A stretch of 64,000 nucleotides of DNA from Budvicia aquatica DSM 5075 = ATCC 35567 (GTDB taxonomy: Bacteria > Pseudomonadota > Gammaproteobacteria > Enterobacterales > Enterobacteriaceae), in the NCBI RefSeq assembly GCF_000427805.1, contig NZ_KE386585.1, positions 239,812 through 303,811 on the forward strand. The letters are read 5' to 3'. The position numbers were made by a program, and so were the translations under genes. Every line of letters begins with the position of its first letter. Positions within the stretch are counted from its first letter, which is position 1. Positions 43,761 to 52,946 of this stretch are shown here, piece by piece. Below the pieces are notes generated by a model, which saw only the letters and a program-made list of their open reading frames with translations, did not search any database and was not told the DNA's origin.

Positions 43761-44750
43761 TTAGTGAATCCCGCCAATCCGGCTAAAACGTATTCCGGTT
43801 GGCCATTCGCCCTCTTGTTTTTCAAAGCTCATCCAAATACCTGTCGCTTTGCCGACAAAATTCTCTTCAGGAACAAAGCCCCAATAACGGCTATCTGCAC
43901 TGTTATCACGGTTATCGCCCATCATAAAATATTGCCCTTGAGGTACAATCCACGTTGAAGCCGGCGAGCCCGGTTGCTGATAATACTCAGAAACACTGCT
44001 ACCTACGCCCGGAATCATCAATGTTTGATGAGGGACATCACCTAAGGTTTCGCTGCGCCCGACCATAAAGATACCGCGCATATTTTCGACCCGATCCGCT
44101 TCCGTTTTAGTATCAAAGAAGCGGGTAGCCATCTGACCGTTACCACTGCTGGTCGGTTCAAAGCCCATAAACCAGCTACTTTTCTCTAACGGTGAATACT
44201 CCAGCGTTTTTGCCGGCTGACAGTCTTTATTCGTCGGGCAAGCAGGTGTAATGGTCAGCATTTTTGTCGAGACATCATAGTGAACGGTATCGCCAGGCAG
44301 GCCGACAACGCGTTTGATATAATCAATATTCTTGTCTTTCGGATACTTAAATACTGCAATATCACCACGCTGTGGCGTACCGGTTTTCACTAATGTGGTC
44401 ATTGTAATCGGGTCTTTTACTCCGTAAGCATATTTCTCAACCAGAATAAAATCACCAATCAACAGGGTCGGCATCATAGAGCCTGACGGAATTTGGAATG
44501 GCTCATACAAAAAAGAACGTAAAATAAATACTACGGCTAATACCGGGAATATCGACACGCATGTCTCTACCCAGCCAGGCTGTCTGGCCACATTCGCCAG
44601 CGCTTTGCCATCCGCTTTGCCATCAGTCTGTAATCTGATCGCTTCTATTTTTATACGTCTTGCCGGTGCCCATTTAAAACGGTCCAGACACCAGATGATT
44701 CCAGTTAGCAATGTTGCTACCGCCAAAATCAAGGCAAACATATTCGCCAT
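43761..44750 (-). CDS. lepB: Signal peptidase I
   Basis: LepB removes signal peptides from secreted proteins at the outer face of the inner membrane. The 329-residue protein (324 in E. coli) has two N-terminal membrane helices, the catalytic S91 in IPSGSMMPTL, the general base K146 in DYIKRVVGLPGD, and the C-terminal MGDNRDNSADSRYWG. It starts 18 bases after the lepA stop, so lepA-lepB form one transcript. Confidence 0.97.
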   Translation of the reverse strand: MANMFALILAVATLLTGIIWCLDRFKWAPARRIKIEAIRLQTDGKADGKALANVARQPGWVETCVSIFPVLAVVFILRSFLYEPFQIPSGSMMPTLLIGDFILVEKYAYGVKDPITMTTLVKTGTPQRGDIAVFKYPKDKNIDYIKRVVGLPGDTVHYDVSTKMLTITPACPTNKDCQPAKTLEYSPLEKSSWFMGFEPTSSGNGQMATRFFDTKTEADRVENMRGIFMVGRSETLGDVPHQTLMIPGVGSSVSEYYQQPGSPASTWIVPQGQYFMMGDNRDNSADSRYWGFVPEENFVGKATGIWMSFEKQEGEWPTGIRFSRIGGIH

Positions 44751-44768
44751 GCGAAGCTCCTTATTACT

Positions 44769-46583
44769 CTATTTACCTACGTGAAGAATGGCTAAGAAAG
44801 CTTCCTGTGGAACTTCAACGTTCCCCACTTGCTTCATACGTTTCTTACCATCTTTTTGTTTTTGCAGCAGCTTCTTCTTACGGCTCACGTCACCGCCATA
44901 ACATTTGGCTAATACGTTTTTACGCAGCTGTTTTACCGTAGAACGCGCGATAATATGGTTACCAATGGAAGCCTGAATCGCGATATCAAACATCTGGCGC
45001 GGAATAAGCTCTTTCATCTTTTCCACCAGCTCACGACCGCGGCCCTGTGAGTTATCACGGTGGGTAATCAATGCTAACGCATCGACGCGCTCGCCGTTGA
45101 TCATCACATCAACCCGTACCATGTCCGATGACTGGAATCGTTTAAAGCCGTAGTCCAATGAAGCATAGCCACGAGAGGTTGACTTCAGACGGTCAAAGAA
45201 ATCCAGAACCACTTCAGCCATTGGAATATCATAGCTCAGTGCGACCTGATTACCGTGATAGACCATATTGGTCTGCACGCCGCGCTTCTCGATACACAGC
45301 GTAATCACGTTACCCAGATATTCCTGCGGCAATAACATATGGCATTCAGCAATAGGTTCGCGCAGCTCTTCAATATTGTTCAACGGCGGTAGCTTAGCCG
45401 GGCTATCGACATACACAACGGCACCATTGGTGGTAATCACTTCATAGACCACCGTCGGGGCGGTGGTAATCAGTTCAAGATCGTATTCACGTTCCAGACG
45501 TTCCTGAATGATCTCCATATGCAATAGGCCTAAGAAGCCACAGCGGAAACCAAAGCCAAGAGCGGTAGACGTTTCCGGCTCATAAAAGAGTGACGCATCG
45601 TTCAGGCTCAGTTTACCCAGTGCATCGCGGAAAGCTTCATAGTCGTCGGAACTGATCGGGAATAAACCGGCATAAACCTGAGGCTTAACCTTTTTAAATC
45701 CGGGTAATGCTTTTTCAGCTGGCTGACGCGCTAAGGTTAAGGTATCACCAACCGGTGCACCTAAAATATCTTTAATGGCACAAACAACCCAGCCCACTTC
45801 ACCACAGCCTAACACGTCAGTATCAACGCGCTTAGGGGTAAAAATACCTAAACGGTCAACGCCATAGGTCTGGCCGGTACTCATCACTTTAATCTTATCG
45901 TTTTTACGCAGTACGCCGTTTTTAATCCGGACTAATGACACCACGCCAAGATAATTATCAAACCATGAGTCAATGATCAACGCCTGCAATGGCGCATCCG
46001 CAGTGCCGGTTGGTGCGGGTATATCACGCACTAAGCGTTCCAGCACATCGATAACGCCAATACCGGTTTTAGCCGAACAGCGCACCGCATCGGTGGCATC
46101 GATACCAACAATATCCTCAATCTCTTGAGCGACACGGTCAGGTTCTGCGGCCGGCAGGTCAATCTTATTTAAAACCGGCACCACTTCCAGATCCATTTCC
46201 ATGGCGGTATAGCAGTTTGCCAGCGTCTGCGCTTCAACACCCTGCCCTGCATCCACAACTAATAAAGCGCCTTCACAAGCGGCCAAAGAACGGGATACTT
46301 CATATGAGAAGTCGACGTGCCCGGGAGTATCGATGAAGTTCAGTTGATAAACTTCGCCGTCTTTCGCTTTATAATCAAGCGTGACGCTCTGGGCTTTAAT
46401 GGTGATTCCACGCTCACGTTCCAGATCCATAGAATCCAGAACCTGTGCAGCCATTTCCCGATCGCTTAACCCGCCGCACATTTGAATAATGCGGTCCGAC
46501 AATGTCGACTTACCGTGGTCAATATGGGCGATGATAGAAAAGTTACGTATATTCTTGTTTGCTATATTTTTATTATCAGTCAT
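44769..46583 (-). CDS. lepA: Elongation factor 4 (LepA)
   Basis: LepA is a ribosomal GTPase that back-translocates or aids initiation and ribosome assembly. The 604-residue protein (599 in E. coli) has the G1 motif [10 protein letters not shown], switch and G3 DTPGHVDF, G4 NKIDLP, and the LepA-specific C-terminal domain ending in [33 protein letters not shown]. It leads the lepA-lepB operon and is divergent from the DUF1471 gene across 378 bases. Confidence 0.97.
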   Translation of the reverse strand: MTDNKNIANKNIRNFSIIAHIDHGKSTLSDRIIQMCGGLSDREMAAQVLDSMDLERERGITIKAQSVTLDYKAKDGEVYQLNFIDTPGHVDFSYEVSRSLAACEGALLVVDAGQGVEAQTLANCYTAMEMDLEVVPVLNKIDLPAAEPDRVAQEIEDIVGIDATDAVRCSAKTGIGVIDVLERLVRDIPAPTGTADAPLQALIIDSWFDNYLGVVSLVRIKNGVLRKNDKIKVMSTGQTYGVDRLGIFTPKRVDTDVLGCGEVGWVVCAIKDILGAPVGDTLTLARQPAEKALPGFKKVKPQVYAGLFPISSDDYEAFRDALGKLSLNDASLFYEPETSTALGFGFRCGFLGLLHMEIIQERLEREYDLELITTAPTVVYEVITTNGAVVYVDSPAKLPPLNNIEELREPIAECHMLLPQEYLGNVITLCIEKRGVQTNMVYHGNQVALSYDIPMAEVVLDFFDRLKSTSRGYASLDYGFKRFQSSDMVRVDVMINGERVDALALITHRDNSQGRGRELVEKMKELIPRQMFDIAIQASIGNHIIARSTVKQLRKNVLAKCYGGDVSRKKKLLQKQKDGKKRMKQVGNVEVPQEAFLAILHVGK

Positions 46584-46961
46584 TTACCTAAATCCGGCTG
46601 ATACAGACACGCTCTGTGGGTACGCAGCAAAGTTAACTTAATCTTGAACTGGCGGACATTCTACACGTCAGCATGAGTAAAACATAGCAACATAGGTAAT
46701 CAGATACTGATGCCCCTTGCTGCTATACCTCAATATAAACGGGTGATTCTAATCATATTCACCCGTTGCCCTTTGTTAATCGTTTAAAACACACGAACTA
46801 TAGACTTCATTTTCACTTATTTACCCTACGGATAAAACGGTCAATTTTTTTGAATAAGTAGGTCAATATCATCCGCTATTCAATCTAAACGACCCGTCTA
46901 TAATGGACGTTATCGAAAGGAAACAACCTTTCATAACCCAAATAACTGGAGTATCCGTATC
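46584..46961. promoter_or_regulatory. Divergent promoter region, lepA / DUF1471 gene
   Basis: This 378-base region serves the two divergent genes. A perfect -10 hexamer TATAAT at 46899-46904, with no good -35 at standard spacing, probably belongs to the DUF1471 gene; a weak -35 suggests help from an activator. No gene is seen in it. Confidence 0.5.
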
Positions 46962-47222
46962 ATGAAAAACCTTAAAATTGTTGCCGCATCAGTAGTATTA
47001 GCCACTTTATCATTTGGTAGTTTTGCCGCCGAGCAAGTAACTCGCACTCAAACAGAAAAATTGGATAAGATTGGCACTGTATCGGCTGATTCAGCCCGCA
47101 CCCTGGGCGCATTAGAAAGCCAGTTAGCCGCTAAAGCCGATGCTCAAGGTGCCAGCCGCTATTATATCGTATCTGCATCAGGTAATAACATGATGCACGG
47201 AACTGCGATCATCTATAAATAA
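46962..47222 (+). CDS. DUF1471 (YhcN/BhsA-like) small periplasmic protein
   Basis: This 86-residue protein has a signal peptide (MKNLKIVAASVVLATLSFGSFA, cut before AEQV) and a mature domain of about 60 residues of the DUF1471 type, with the typical IGTVSADSARTLGALESQLAAKADAQGASRYYIVSASG. Enterobacteria encode many paralogues (BhsA, McbA, YhcN), often induced by stress such as acid, metals or biofilm growth. No paralogue-specific name can be given. A TATAAT box lies 58 bases upstream and a palindromic hairpin follows the stop. Confidence 0.9.
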   Translation: MKNLKIVAASVVLATLSFGSFAAEQVTRTQTEKLDKIGTVSADSARTLGALESQLAAKADAQGASRYYIVSASGNNMMHGTAIIYK

Positions 47223-47259
47223 GCCGATAGCGTTATTCATCATTTTATCTTCCTTGCCC

Positions 47260-47283
47260 AATCACCCCGCTAGCGGGGTGATT
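47260..47283. terminator. Perfect palindrome, probable terminator hairpin
   Basis: The 24 bases read the same on both strands (AATCACCCCGCT then its complement). The stem-loop lies 38 bases after the DUF1471 stop; a T-run is lacking on either side. Confidence 0.55.
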
Positions 47284-47311
47284 GCTATTGCTGGCAAAGA
47301 AATTTAATTCA

Positions 47312-47385
47312 GTTTCAGCGTCTATTTCGCCCGCATAATCAACGCCGGAATATTTATTTTTTCTGGCTGACGAGGACTAACGGCG
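47312..47385. repeat. Dispersed intergenic repeat, copy C
   Basis: The order TTTCAGCG, ATTTCG, CCGCATA, CCGGAATATT and CTGGC follows copies A and B near 21.7-21.9 kb, with more substitutions. The upstream TTTAATT and TTTCAGCG shared with copy A suggest the repeat unit begins slightly further left. Confidence 0.6.
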
Positions 47386-47528
47386 GTTAAAGACCCAATA
47401 ATTCATCGTCAGACTGTGCCATCCATCTAAATCATCGCTATTAAGCTGAGTGATTTTTTATCATTTCACAGCCCCTAAAAACCGATCAACAGCCCATGCC
47501 CTGCTATCAGGACAAAACGAGCTTATTA

Positions 47529-47984
47529 TCAGTTTTCGCTATAGGTAACTGAAGGTATCGCGATTTGTAAAATGACGGGATGAACAGAAACATGGGTAGA
47601 GAATCGACCTGCATAAAACCGAGCAACCAAGAAACCGGCCAGACCACCGATCAGTGCACCAATAATCGCAGCAATGTCGCTACCAACGAAATAATAGAAT
47701 AAAGAAGAGAACAACAAAATCCCAAGCAAAGGCACAATATAGACCAGCAGTGCTGAAAGTAGTACGCCGGACTCAGGAATACCAAGCTCAACGCGTTGGC
47801 CAATAGATAAAGGTTGTTCAACCGGAATTTTTAAATCGTGGATAACCTGAGGACCGAGCTTATTTAAAACCCGGGTACCACAGGTTGCTGATGACTGACA
47901 GCTACTGCAACCGGCACGTTGTTCACAACGCAATGTTGCTATACCCTGCTGCCAGTCGATAACGGTCGCCCATTCGCGTAACAT
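47529..47984 (-). CDS. rseC: Sigma-E regulator RseC
   Basis: RseC is an inner-membrane protein with a modest positive effect on sigma-E, and relatives take part in electron transfer (Rnf/SoxR reduction). The 151-residue protein has an N-terminal cysteine cluster C20, C26, C29, C35 and two membrane helices at about 77-97 and 100-118. It is the last gene of rpoE-rseA-rseB-rseC, 25 bases after rseB. Confidence 0.93.
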   Translation of the reverse strand: MLREWATVIDWQQGIATLRCEQRAGCSSCQSSATCGTRVLNKLGPQVIHDLKIPVEQPLSIGQRVELGIPESGVLLSALLVYIVPLLGILLFSSLFYYFVGSDIAAIIGALIGGLAGFLVARFYAGRFSTHVSVHPVILQIAIPSVTYSEN

Positions 47985-48009
47985 CAGTCAGCCTTCAGTT
48001 CAGTCGCTT

Positions 48010-48954
48010 TCACTTAATCACAACGCCGTCAGCAATTCGTTTAGCGGTGGCCGGAGGCAATTCACCAATAACGATAATTTCGTTATTACCCCGAATCTCA
48101 GAATGAATGGTTCTGCGCCCTTGGCGTAATTGATGTTCGCCGGACTTATAGCTGGCAGGAGAAACATTCAATGAGAAACTAAACAAACCGTCGGAGAACA
48201 GGCGGGACTCAACAACCATATCAACATTAGGCAGCGGATGACGGCTGCGGGATGATTCGGTAAATCCTTGAGGTAACCAGCCTATCGTCCAGCTCAGATT
48301 AATCTTATCGCCTGAAGGCGTAGACAATAACGGCGGCATGATCGGCATGGTAAAATTGGCCATCTTGGCGGTCACATCATTACCAGAGGTAAAAGCAATC
48401 ACGCGAAATTGCTCCAGCGTGTCACCGTCACGATCGAGTAAATCAGCCCGAAGAGGTAATTTGGTCTCTGAATCAAGCCAGACAATATAATTGTAGCGAA
48501 GTCCATCGCGGGAGACGACGCGCACAACGTCACAGATTCGATCGGCAATACGGGCGCGCCCTACCGAAACAAAGTCATAATATTGCTCTAACCGGGTGAT
48601 ATCAGAAAAAACTAAAGAAGGCAGGGAGTCGACAATATGGTCGCCGCGAATGCTAAAAGGTTCGATACCGGGTTCAAAATAACTGATCTCAATCCCGCGC
48701 ATAATAGCCTCTCGCTGAGGCCCGTCCATACTCATCAATTGAACCAGCGGCTTTCCATTTTGCAACGAATGCCGATAGCGCAATGACTCAATGCCGAGTT
48801 TACTTACGTTAACATAAGAAAACTCATAGCTCAGAGTCTGGCTTGCGCTGGTCATTTGCTGTAATAAAACCCCGGACGCATTTAGCGTTGAGGCTGTTGC
48901 CGGGGCTAGAACACACCCCAGCAAAGTACAAAAAATAAAAACAAGTTGCTTCAT
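48010..48954 (-). CDS. rseB: Sigma-E regulatory protein RseB
   Basis: RseB is a periplasmic protein that binds RseA and shields it from DegS until displaced by lipopolysaccharide intermediates. The 314-residue protein (318 in E. coli) has a signal peptide ending in APATA, the lipoprotein-carrier-like large domain (SQTLSYEFSYVNVSKLGIESLRYRH) and a smaller C-terminal domain (WLPQGFTESSRSRHPLPN). It follows rseA by three bases. Confidence 0.95.
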   Translation of the reverse strand: MKQLVFIFCTLLGCVLAPATASTLNASGVLLQQMTSASQTLSYEFSYVNVSKLGIESLRYRHSLQNGKPLVQLMSMDGPQREAIMRGIEISYFEPGIEPFSIRGDHIVDSLPSLVFSDITRLEQYYDFVSVGRARIADRICDVVRVVSRDGLRYNYIVWLDSETKLPLRADLLDRDGDTLEQFRVIAFTSGNDVTAKMANFTMPIMPPLLSTPSGDKINLSWTIGWLPQGFTESSRSRHPLPNVDMVVESRLFSDGLFSFSLNVSPASYKSGEHQLRQGRRTIHSEIRGNNEIIVIGELPPATAKRIADGVVIK

Positions 48955-48957
48955 CGA

Positions 48958-49578
48958 CTACTGAGTTAACCCTGATTGCTTAGAGGTACCGTTTTGTACG
49001 CTAGCGCTTTGCGAAGAGACTTTCGATTGCTCCGCATGTAAACGACGCTGTAACTCATAGTCCTGCAACATAGCGTTAATACGCTTACGCTGCTCTTGAG
49101 CTTGCTGATTAGTATTTTGCGCACCATCGGTAGCGGCATCAAAACTAACCGGAGAAGCTTGACCACCCAACGGGATAGTATTAAACACTGGCGTTTCAGG
49201 GGACGTATCCTCTTGGTTGTATTGTTGGACCCCAACAATAACGGCCAAAGAGACGCTGGCGGCCACTGCAATTTGCCCGGCCTGAGCAAACCATGGGCGA
49301 ATCTTGTCCCAGAACGACAATTTATGCCAAGTTTCAGGATGAGGCTGAGAGTGGATTGGCTGGACAACGTTAAGTGCCGGTTCAAACTCAAGGGCGGCAG
49401 CAACATTATCTGCAATGTTCAAATGAACCACGTCCCCGATATCTCCTCTCAGAGTATCGCGAACTAGGTGATAGCGATGCCAACTTTGTTGAAGCGTTCT
49501 ATCTTGGGACAAAGAACCGATAACTTCGTTATCAATAGATTCTCCATCCATTAGAGCCGAAAGCTTTTCTTTTTGCAT
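48958..49578 (-). CDS. rseA: Anti-sigma-E factor RseA
   Basis: RseA holds sigma-E inactive at the inner membrane until DegS and RseP cut it. The 206-residue protein has the cytoplasmic anti-sigma domain (MQKEKLSALMDGE to RDTLRGDIGDVVHLNIADNVAAAL), a single membrane helix at about 100-117, and a periplasmic tail rich in Gln and Ser. It starts 44 bases after rpoE. The tail is more divergent than the anti-sigma domain, as usual in the family. Confidence 0.95.
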   Translation of the reverse strand: MQKEKLSALMDGESIDNEVIGSLSQDRTLQQSWHRYHLVRDTLRGDIGDVVHLNIADNVAAALEFEPALNVVQPIHSQPHPETWHKLSFWDKIRPWFAQAGQIAVAASVSLAVIVGVQQYNQEDTSPETPVFNTIPLGGQASPVSFDAATDGAQNTNQQAQEQRKRINAMLQDYELQRRLHAEQSKVSSQSASVQNGTSKQSGLTQ

Positions 49579-49622
49579 GCTTAGTACCTTTTCTCTTGCA
49601 ACATCCTAAAGTCAGATAGCAA

Positions 49623-50198
49623 CTATCGCTGTATTAATGGTTGCACTTTATTATCAATTGCTTCACGAGCCCGGAAGATTCTTGACCTCACTGTACCAAC
49701 TGGACAATCCATAATGACAGCGATTTCTTCATAGCTCAAACCATCGATTTCTCGCAGAGTAATGGCCATCTTTAAATCTTCAGGCAACGACTCAATGGTT
49801 CCAAAAACAATTCTTTTCAGTTCATCTGACAACATTAAGTTCTCAGGGTTCGATATTTCTTTCAGTGCACCTGCACTTTCGAAGTTTTCTGCGTCACCCG
49901 CATCGACATCACTCGACGGAGGGCGGCGTCCCTGGGCCACTAGATAGTTTTTTGCTGTATTCACAGCAATTCGATATAACCAAGTGTAAAAAGCACTTTC
50001 ACCGCGAAAAGAGGCCAAAGCACGGTAGGCTTTGATAAACGACTCTTGCACTACATCGGGTACGTCTGCTTGTGGAACATAGCGAGAAACAAGAGCCGCA
50101 ACTTTATTCTGGTAGCGGACTACCAGCACATTAAACGCGTTTTTGTCACCCTTCTGTATCCGTTCAACCAACACTTGATCGGTTAACTGCTCGCTCAT
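49623..50198 (-). CDS. rpoE: Extracytoplasmic stress sigma factor RpoE (sigma-24)
   Basis: RpoE directs the envelope-stress regulon. The 191-residue length equals E. coli. Sigma region 2 (NKVAALVSRYVPQADVPDVVQESFIKAYRALASFRGESAFYTWLYRIAVNTAKNYL) and region 4 (LREIDGLSYEEIAVIMDCPVGTVRSRIFRAREAI) are highly conserved. A ribosome site GAGGAG precedes the start. A sigma-E-type promoter about 85-110 bases upstream indicates positive autoregulation, as in E. coli. Confidence 0.98.
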   Translation of the reverse strand: MSEQLTDQVLVERIQKGDKNAFNVLVVRYQNKVAALVSRYVPQADVPDVVQESFIKAYRALASFRGESAFYTWLYRIAVNTAKNYLVAQGRRPPSSDVDAGDAENFESAGALKEISNPENLMLSDELKRIVFGTIESLPEDLKMAITLREIDGLSYEEIAVIMDCPVGTVRSRIFRAREAIDNKVQPLIQR

Positions 50199-50529
50199 TC
50201 GAGGTAATGTCTCCTCAACTATCTCGATGCGTATTCATAGTGCCAAACTCATTATTATATTAAATTTGAGCAAGCACCCTATTAGAGACCACAAAGAGTA
50301 ATAAGTTCCCGTCGTCTTACGCTAATTTATTTCGTTAGCTGATTTTTCAACCAACTCTGAATGTTGTTGTACCTAAAACCGGTATTACAGGCCAAATTCA
50401 GGCTCTAAAAAAAGCACTCTGGCACAATGCCCGTAGGCTAACATGAATTTAACTTTTCATCTGCATGCTAAAAAATAAAGCTAGCGATAGATTGAGCCTT
50501 ATTAGCCATTTACGCTCAGTATTTGCTTT
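50199..50529. promoter_or_regulatory. rpoE leader and upstream gap
   Basis: The 331-base gap between rpoE and trmN6 holds the sigma-E promoter at 50282-50309 and otherwise no gene. In E. coli nadB occupies this place; it is absent here. Upstream short frames of 5 and 7 codons in the leader are too small to call. Confidence 0.6.
50282..50309 (-). promoter_or_regulatory. Sigma-E autoregulatory promoter of rpoE
   Basis: On the minus strand GGAACTT (50309-50303) and TCTAA (50286-50282) are separated by 16 bases, matching the sigma-E consensus. The start site would fall near 50275, about 75 bases before the rpoE ATG. Confidence 0.88.
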
Positions 50530-51261
50530 TCAAAGTGCCAGATAAAAATCGCTGGCTAACTGCTTAAATTGGTCGGTATAGCTAGCCCGCCCGGGTAAAT
50601 GCGTGACCAACTGTTGTTCATCACAAACCTGTAATATGCGGGTCAATTCCAATAAAACAATATAGGGTGCTTTATCTATAACATCTTTCACCCAAGTACG
50701 ACGACTAACAAACCAGCCTAGGTTTAGCGCCTTTTGTTCTAATAACTCACCTAAAGCACAGGGAAGCATTACACAAAAGCGGCCATCTTCAGTCAGTAAT
50801 CGTTGGGCATAAATTAATAAATCGTCATGCGTCAGTATATGGCTGTAACGGGCCTTCGCTCTGGCTTCGTCCCGGCAGTCTGTTCCCTCAGGAAAATAAG
50901 GCGGATTACTGATAATCAAATCATAGCTGCTATTACTGTTATCAGCATATTCTTTGATGTCATTATGAAAAACCTGAATCCGATTCGACCAGGGTGACGC
51001 AGCGACATTCTCAAGCGCCTGCTCATACGCTGACCGATCGATTTCAACCGCATCAATCATCACATGTTGCTCAGTACGCTGAGCCAGCATTAAGGCCAAT
51101 AATCCGGTGCCGGTACCGATATCTAAGATACGCCGGCAGCCTGAAACCGGTGTCCACCCACCGAGGATCACCCCGTCGGTTGTGACTTTCATCCCACAAC
51201 GGTCGTGGCCGACAAAAAATTGTTTAAAGGTAAAACCCCCTCGCCGCAGTTCCCGCTTCAC
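50530..51261 (-). CDS. trmN6: tRNA1(Val) (adenine(37)-N6)-methyltransferase
   Basis: TrmN6 (formerly YfiC) methylates N6 of A37 in tRNA1-Val. The 243-residue protein has the SAM motif ILDIGTGTGLLALMLAQRT, the N6-adenine-methylase NPPY in LIISNPPYFPEG, and the family start GGFTFKQFFVGHDRCGMKVTTDGVILGGW. It is divergent from srmB across 279 bases, the same neighbour as in E. coli. Confidence 0.94.
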   Translation of the reverse strand: MKRELRRGGFTFKQFFVGHDRCGMKVTTDGVILGGWTPVSGCRRILDIGTGTGLLALMLAQRTEQHVMIDAVEIDRSAYEQALENVAASPWSNRIQVFHNDIKEYADNSNSSYDLIISNPPYFPEGTDCRDEARAKARYSHILTHDDLLIYAQRLLTEDGRFCVMLPCALGELLEQKALNLGWFVSRRTWVKDVIDKAPYIVLLELTRILQVCDEQQLVTHLPGRASYTDQFKQLASDFYLAL

Positions 51262-51540
51262 GCTCTATCCTTTTCTACCATTACGATCGACAACCCTATA
51301 ACGCCGGTATTAATTAGCGATAAATAGCCCAATTAACCGCCGTAAAGATTTATCATAAATTTATTCGCCGCTGATTCTATCTCAGAATCGGGCAAAGGTC
51401 TTGGCTGAGTACCATCAAAAATCTGGCGGCGCTATCCGGAGAAACCGGCAGAATATTGAGATAAATCCTGACAGATGACAATAACAGATGAAGATCGTGC
51501 TTATTCCATCTATAATCGGCGCCCCAAGTAGAGGTAGACC

Positions 51541-52875
51541 ATGACTGTATTAGACTTTTCCGCACTCGATCTCGACCAGCAATTGCTGGATGCATTAAGT
51601 GACAAGGGCTATGAACGCCCCACCGCCATTCAAGCTGCCGCTATTCCGGCTGCAATGGACGGGCGTGACGTACTGGGCTCGGCCCCTACCGGGACCGGCA
51701 AAACTGCCGCCTTTTTATTACCCGCATTGCAACACTTACTCGATTATCCGCGTAAGAAATCCGGGCCGCCGCGCATATTAATCCTGACGCCGACCCGTGA
51801 GCTTGCTATGCAGGTTGCTGAACAAGCCCGTGAGCTTGCAGCGCATACGCATTTAGATATCGCCACGATTACCGGTGGCGTGGCCTATATGAACCACGCC
51901 GAGGTTTTCAGCGAAAACCAAGATATCGTGGTTGCGACAACCGGTCGTCTGCTGCAATACATTAAAGAAGAAAACTTCGACTGCCGGGCAGTAGAAACGC
52001 TGATTCTTGATGAAGCAGACCGCATGTTAGATATGGGTTTTGCCCAAGATATCGAAACCATCGCCGCCGAAACCCGCTGGCGCAAACAGACTTTACTGTT
52101 CTCGGCGACGCTGGAAGGCGAAGCTATTCACGACTTTGCTGAGCGCCTGCTGAGCAATCCGGTGGAGATCGAAGCCGATCCTTCCCGGCGCGAACGTAAA
52201 AAAATTCTCCAGTGGTATTACCGTGCTGATGACATTAAGCATAAAACCGCCCTGTTGTGTCATATTCTAAAACAGCCGGATGTGCACAAAGCCATCGTGT
52301 TTGTGCGCAAGCGCGAACGTTTGCATGAACTGGTAAGCTGGATCAGAGATCAGGGCGTGACCTGCTTCTACCTCGAAGGCGATATGGTGCAGGCCAAACG
52401 GACTGAAGCCATTAAACGGATGCAGGACGGAACGGTCAATATTCTGATTGCGACCGATATCGCTGCCCGCGGTCTGGATATTTTAGATATCAGCCACGTG
52501 ATTAACTTTGACTTACCACGTACCGCCGATACCTATCTTCACCGCATTGGCCGAACCGGTCGTGCCGGTAAAAAAGGAACTGCGATTTCGCTGGTTGAAT
52601 CTCATGACCACCTGCTGCTGGGCAAAATTGAACGTTACCTTCAAGAACCGTTAAAAATGCGGGTAATTGAAGAGTTACGCCCAACCAGTAAGGCTCCTAG
52701 CCCGACCAGCGGCAGAAAGCAGTCGAAGAAAGCCAAAGAAAAAGCGGCCGAGAAGAAGAAAGAAAAGAATAAAGAAAAGGTGAAGGTAAAAGTTCGCCAT
52801 CGTGACAGCAAGAATGTGGGTAAGCGCCGTAAGCCTGCTGCCTCAGAAACGCCGGCTGAAAACGATAACAAATAA
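51541..52875 (+). CDS. srmB: ATP-dependent RNA helicase SrmB (DEAD box)
   Basis: SrmB aids early 50S ribosome assembly. The 444-residue helicase (E. coli 444) has the Q motif region (GYERPTAIQAAAIPAAM), motif I APTGTGKT, motif II DEAD, motif III SAT, and motif VI HRIGRTGRAG. The C-terminal tail from about residue 380 is very Lys-rich (KKAKEKAAEKKKEKNKEKVKV), typical for RNA binding. AGAGG precedes the ATG. Confidence 0.96.
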   Translation: MTVLDFSALDLDQQLLDALSDKGYERPTAIQAAAIPAAMDGRDVLGSAPTGTGKTAAFLLPALQHLLDYPRKKSGPPRILILTPTRELAMQVAEQARELAAHTHLDIATITGGVAYMNHAEVFSENQDIVVATTGRLLQYIKEENFDCRAVETLILDEADRMLDMGFAQDIETIAAETRWRKQTLLFSATLEGEAIHDFAERLLSNPVEIEADPSRRERKKILQWYYRADDIKHKTALLCHILKQPDVHKAIVFVRKRERLHELVSWIRDQGVTCFYLEGDMVQAKRTEAIKRMQDGTVNILIATDIAARGLDILDISHVINFDLPRTADTYLHRIGRTGRAGKKGTAISLVESHDHLLLGKIERYLQEPLKMRVIEELRPTSKAPSPTSGRKQSKKAKEKAAEKKKEKNKEKVKVKVRHRDSKNVGKRRKPAASETPAENDNK

Positions 52876-52890
52876 CGCTGCCAGTCAGTG

Positions 52891-52923
52891 ATTGCCGGTT
52901 AGCTCTCTCAGCTAGCCGGCAAT
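52891..52923. terminator. Convergent hairpin, srmB / DUF2891 gene
   Basis: ATTGCCGGTTAGCT (52891-52904) pairs with AGCTAGCCGGCAAT (52910-52923) with one G-T pair and a 5-base loop. It lies 16 bases after srmB and 24 bases before the stop of the convergent gene; it lacks a strong T-run. Confidence 0.65.
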
Positions 52924-52946
52924 ATTCCGCTTAATCCTATCAATAA

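Larger units (their letters stand above)
47223..47528. other. Intergenic region after the DUF1471 gene
   Basis: This 306-base gap holds a perfect 24-base palindrome (47260-47283) that can fold as the DUF1471-gene terminator hairpin, and copy C of the dispersed repeat (about 47312-47385). No gene is visible. Confidence 0.6.

Noticed and set aside
50199-50286. RseD-like leader peptide before rpoE
   Set aside because: Only frames of 5 and 7 codons (MSLAL, MNTHRDS) exist between the sigma-E promoter and rpoE; nothing resembles the E. coli leader ORF.
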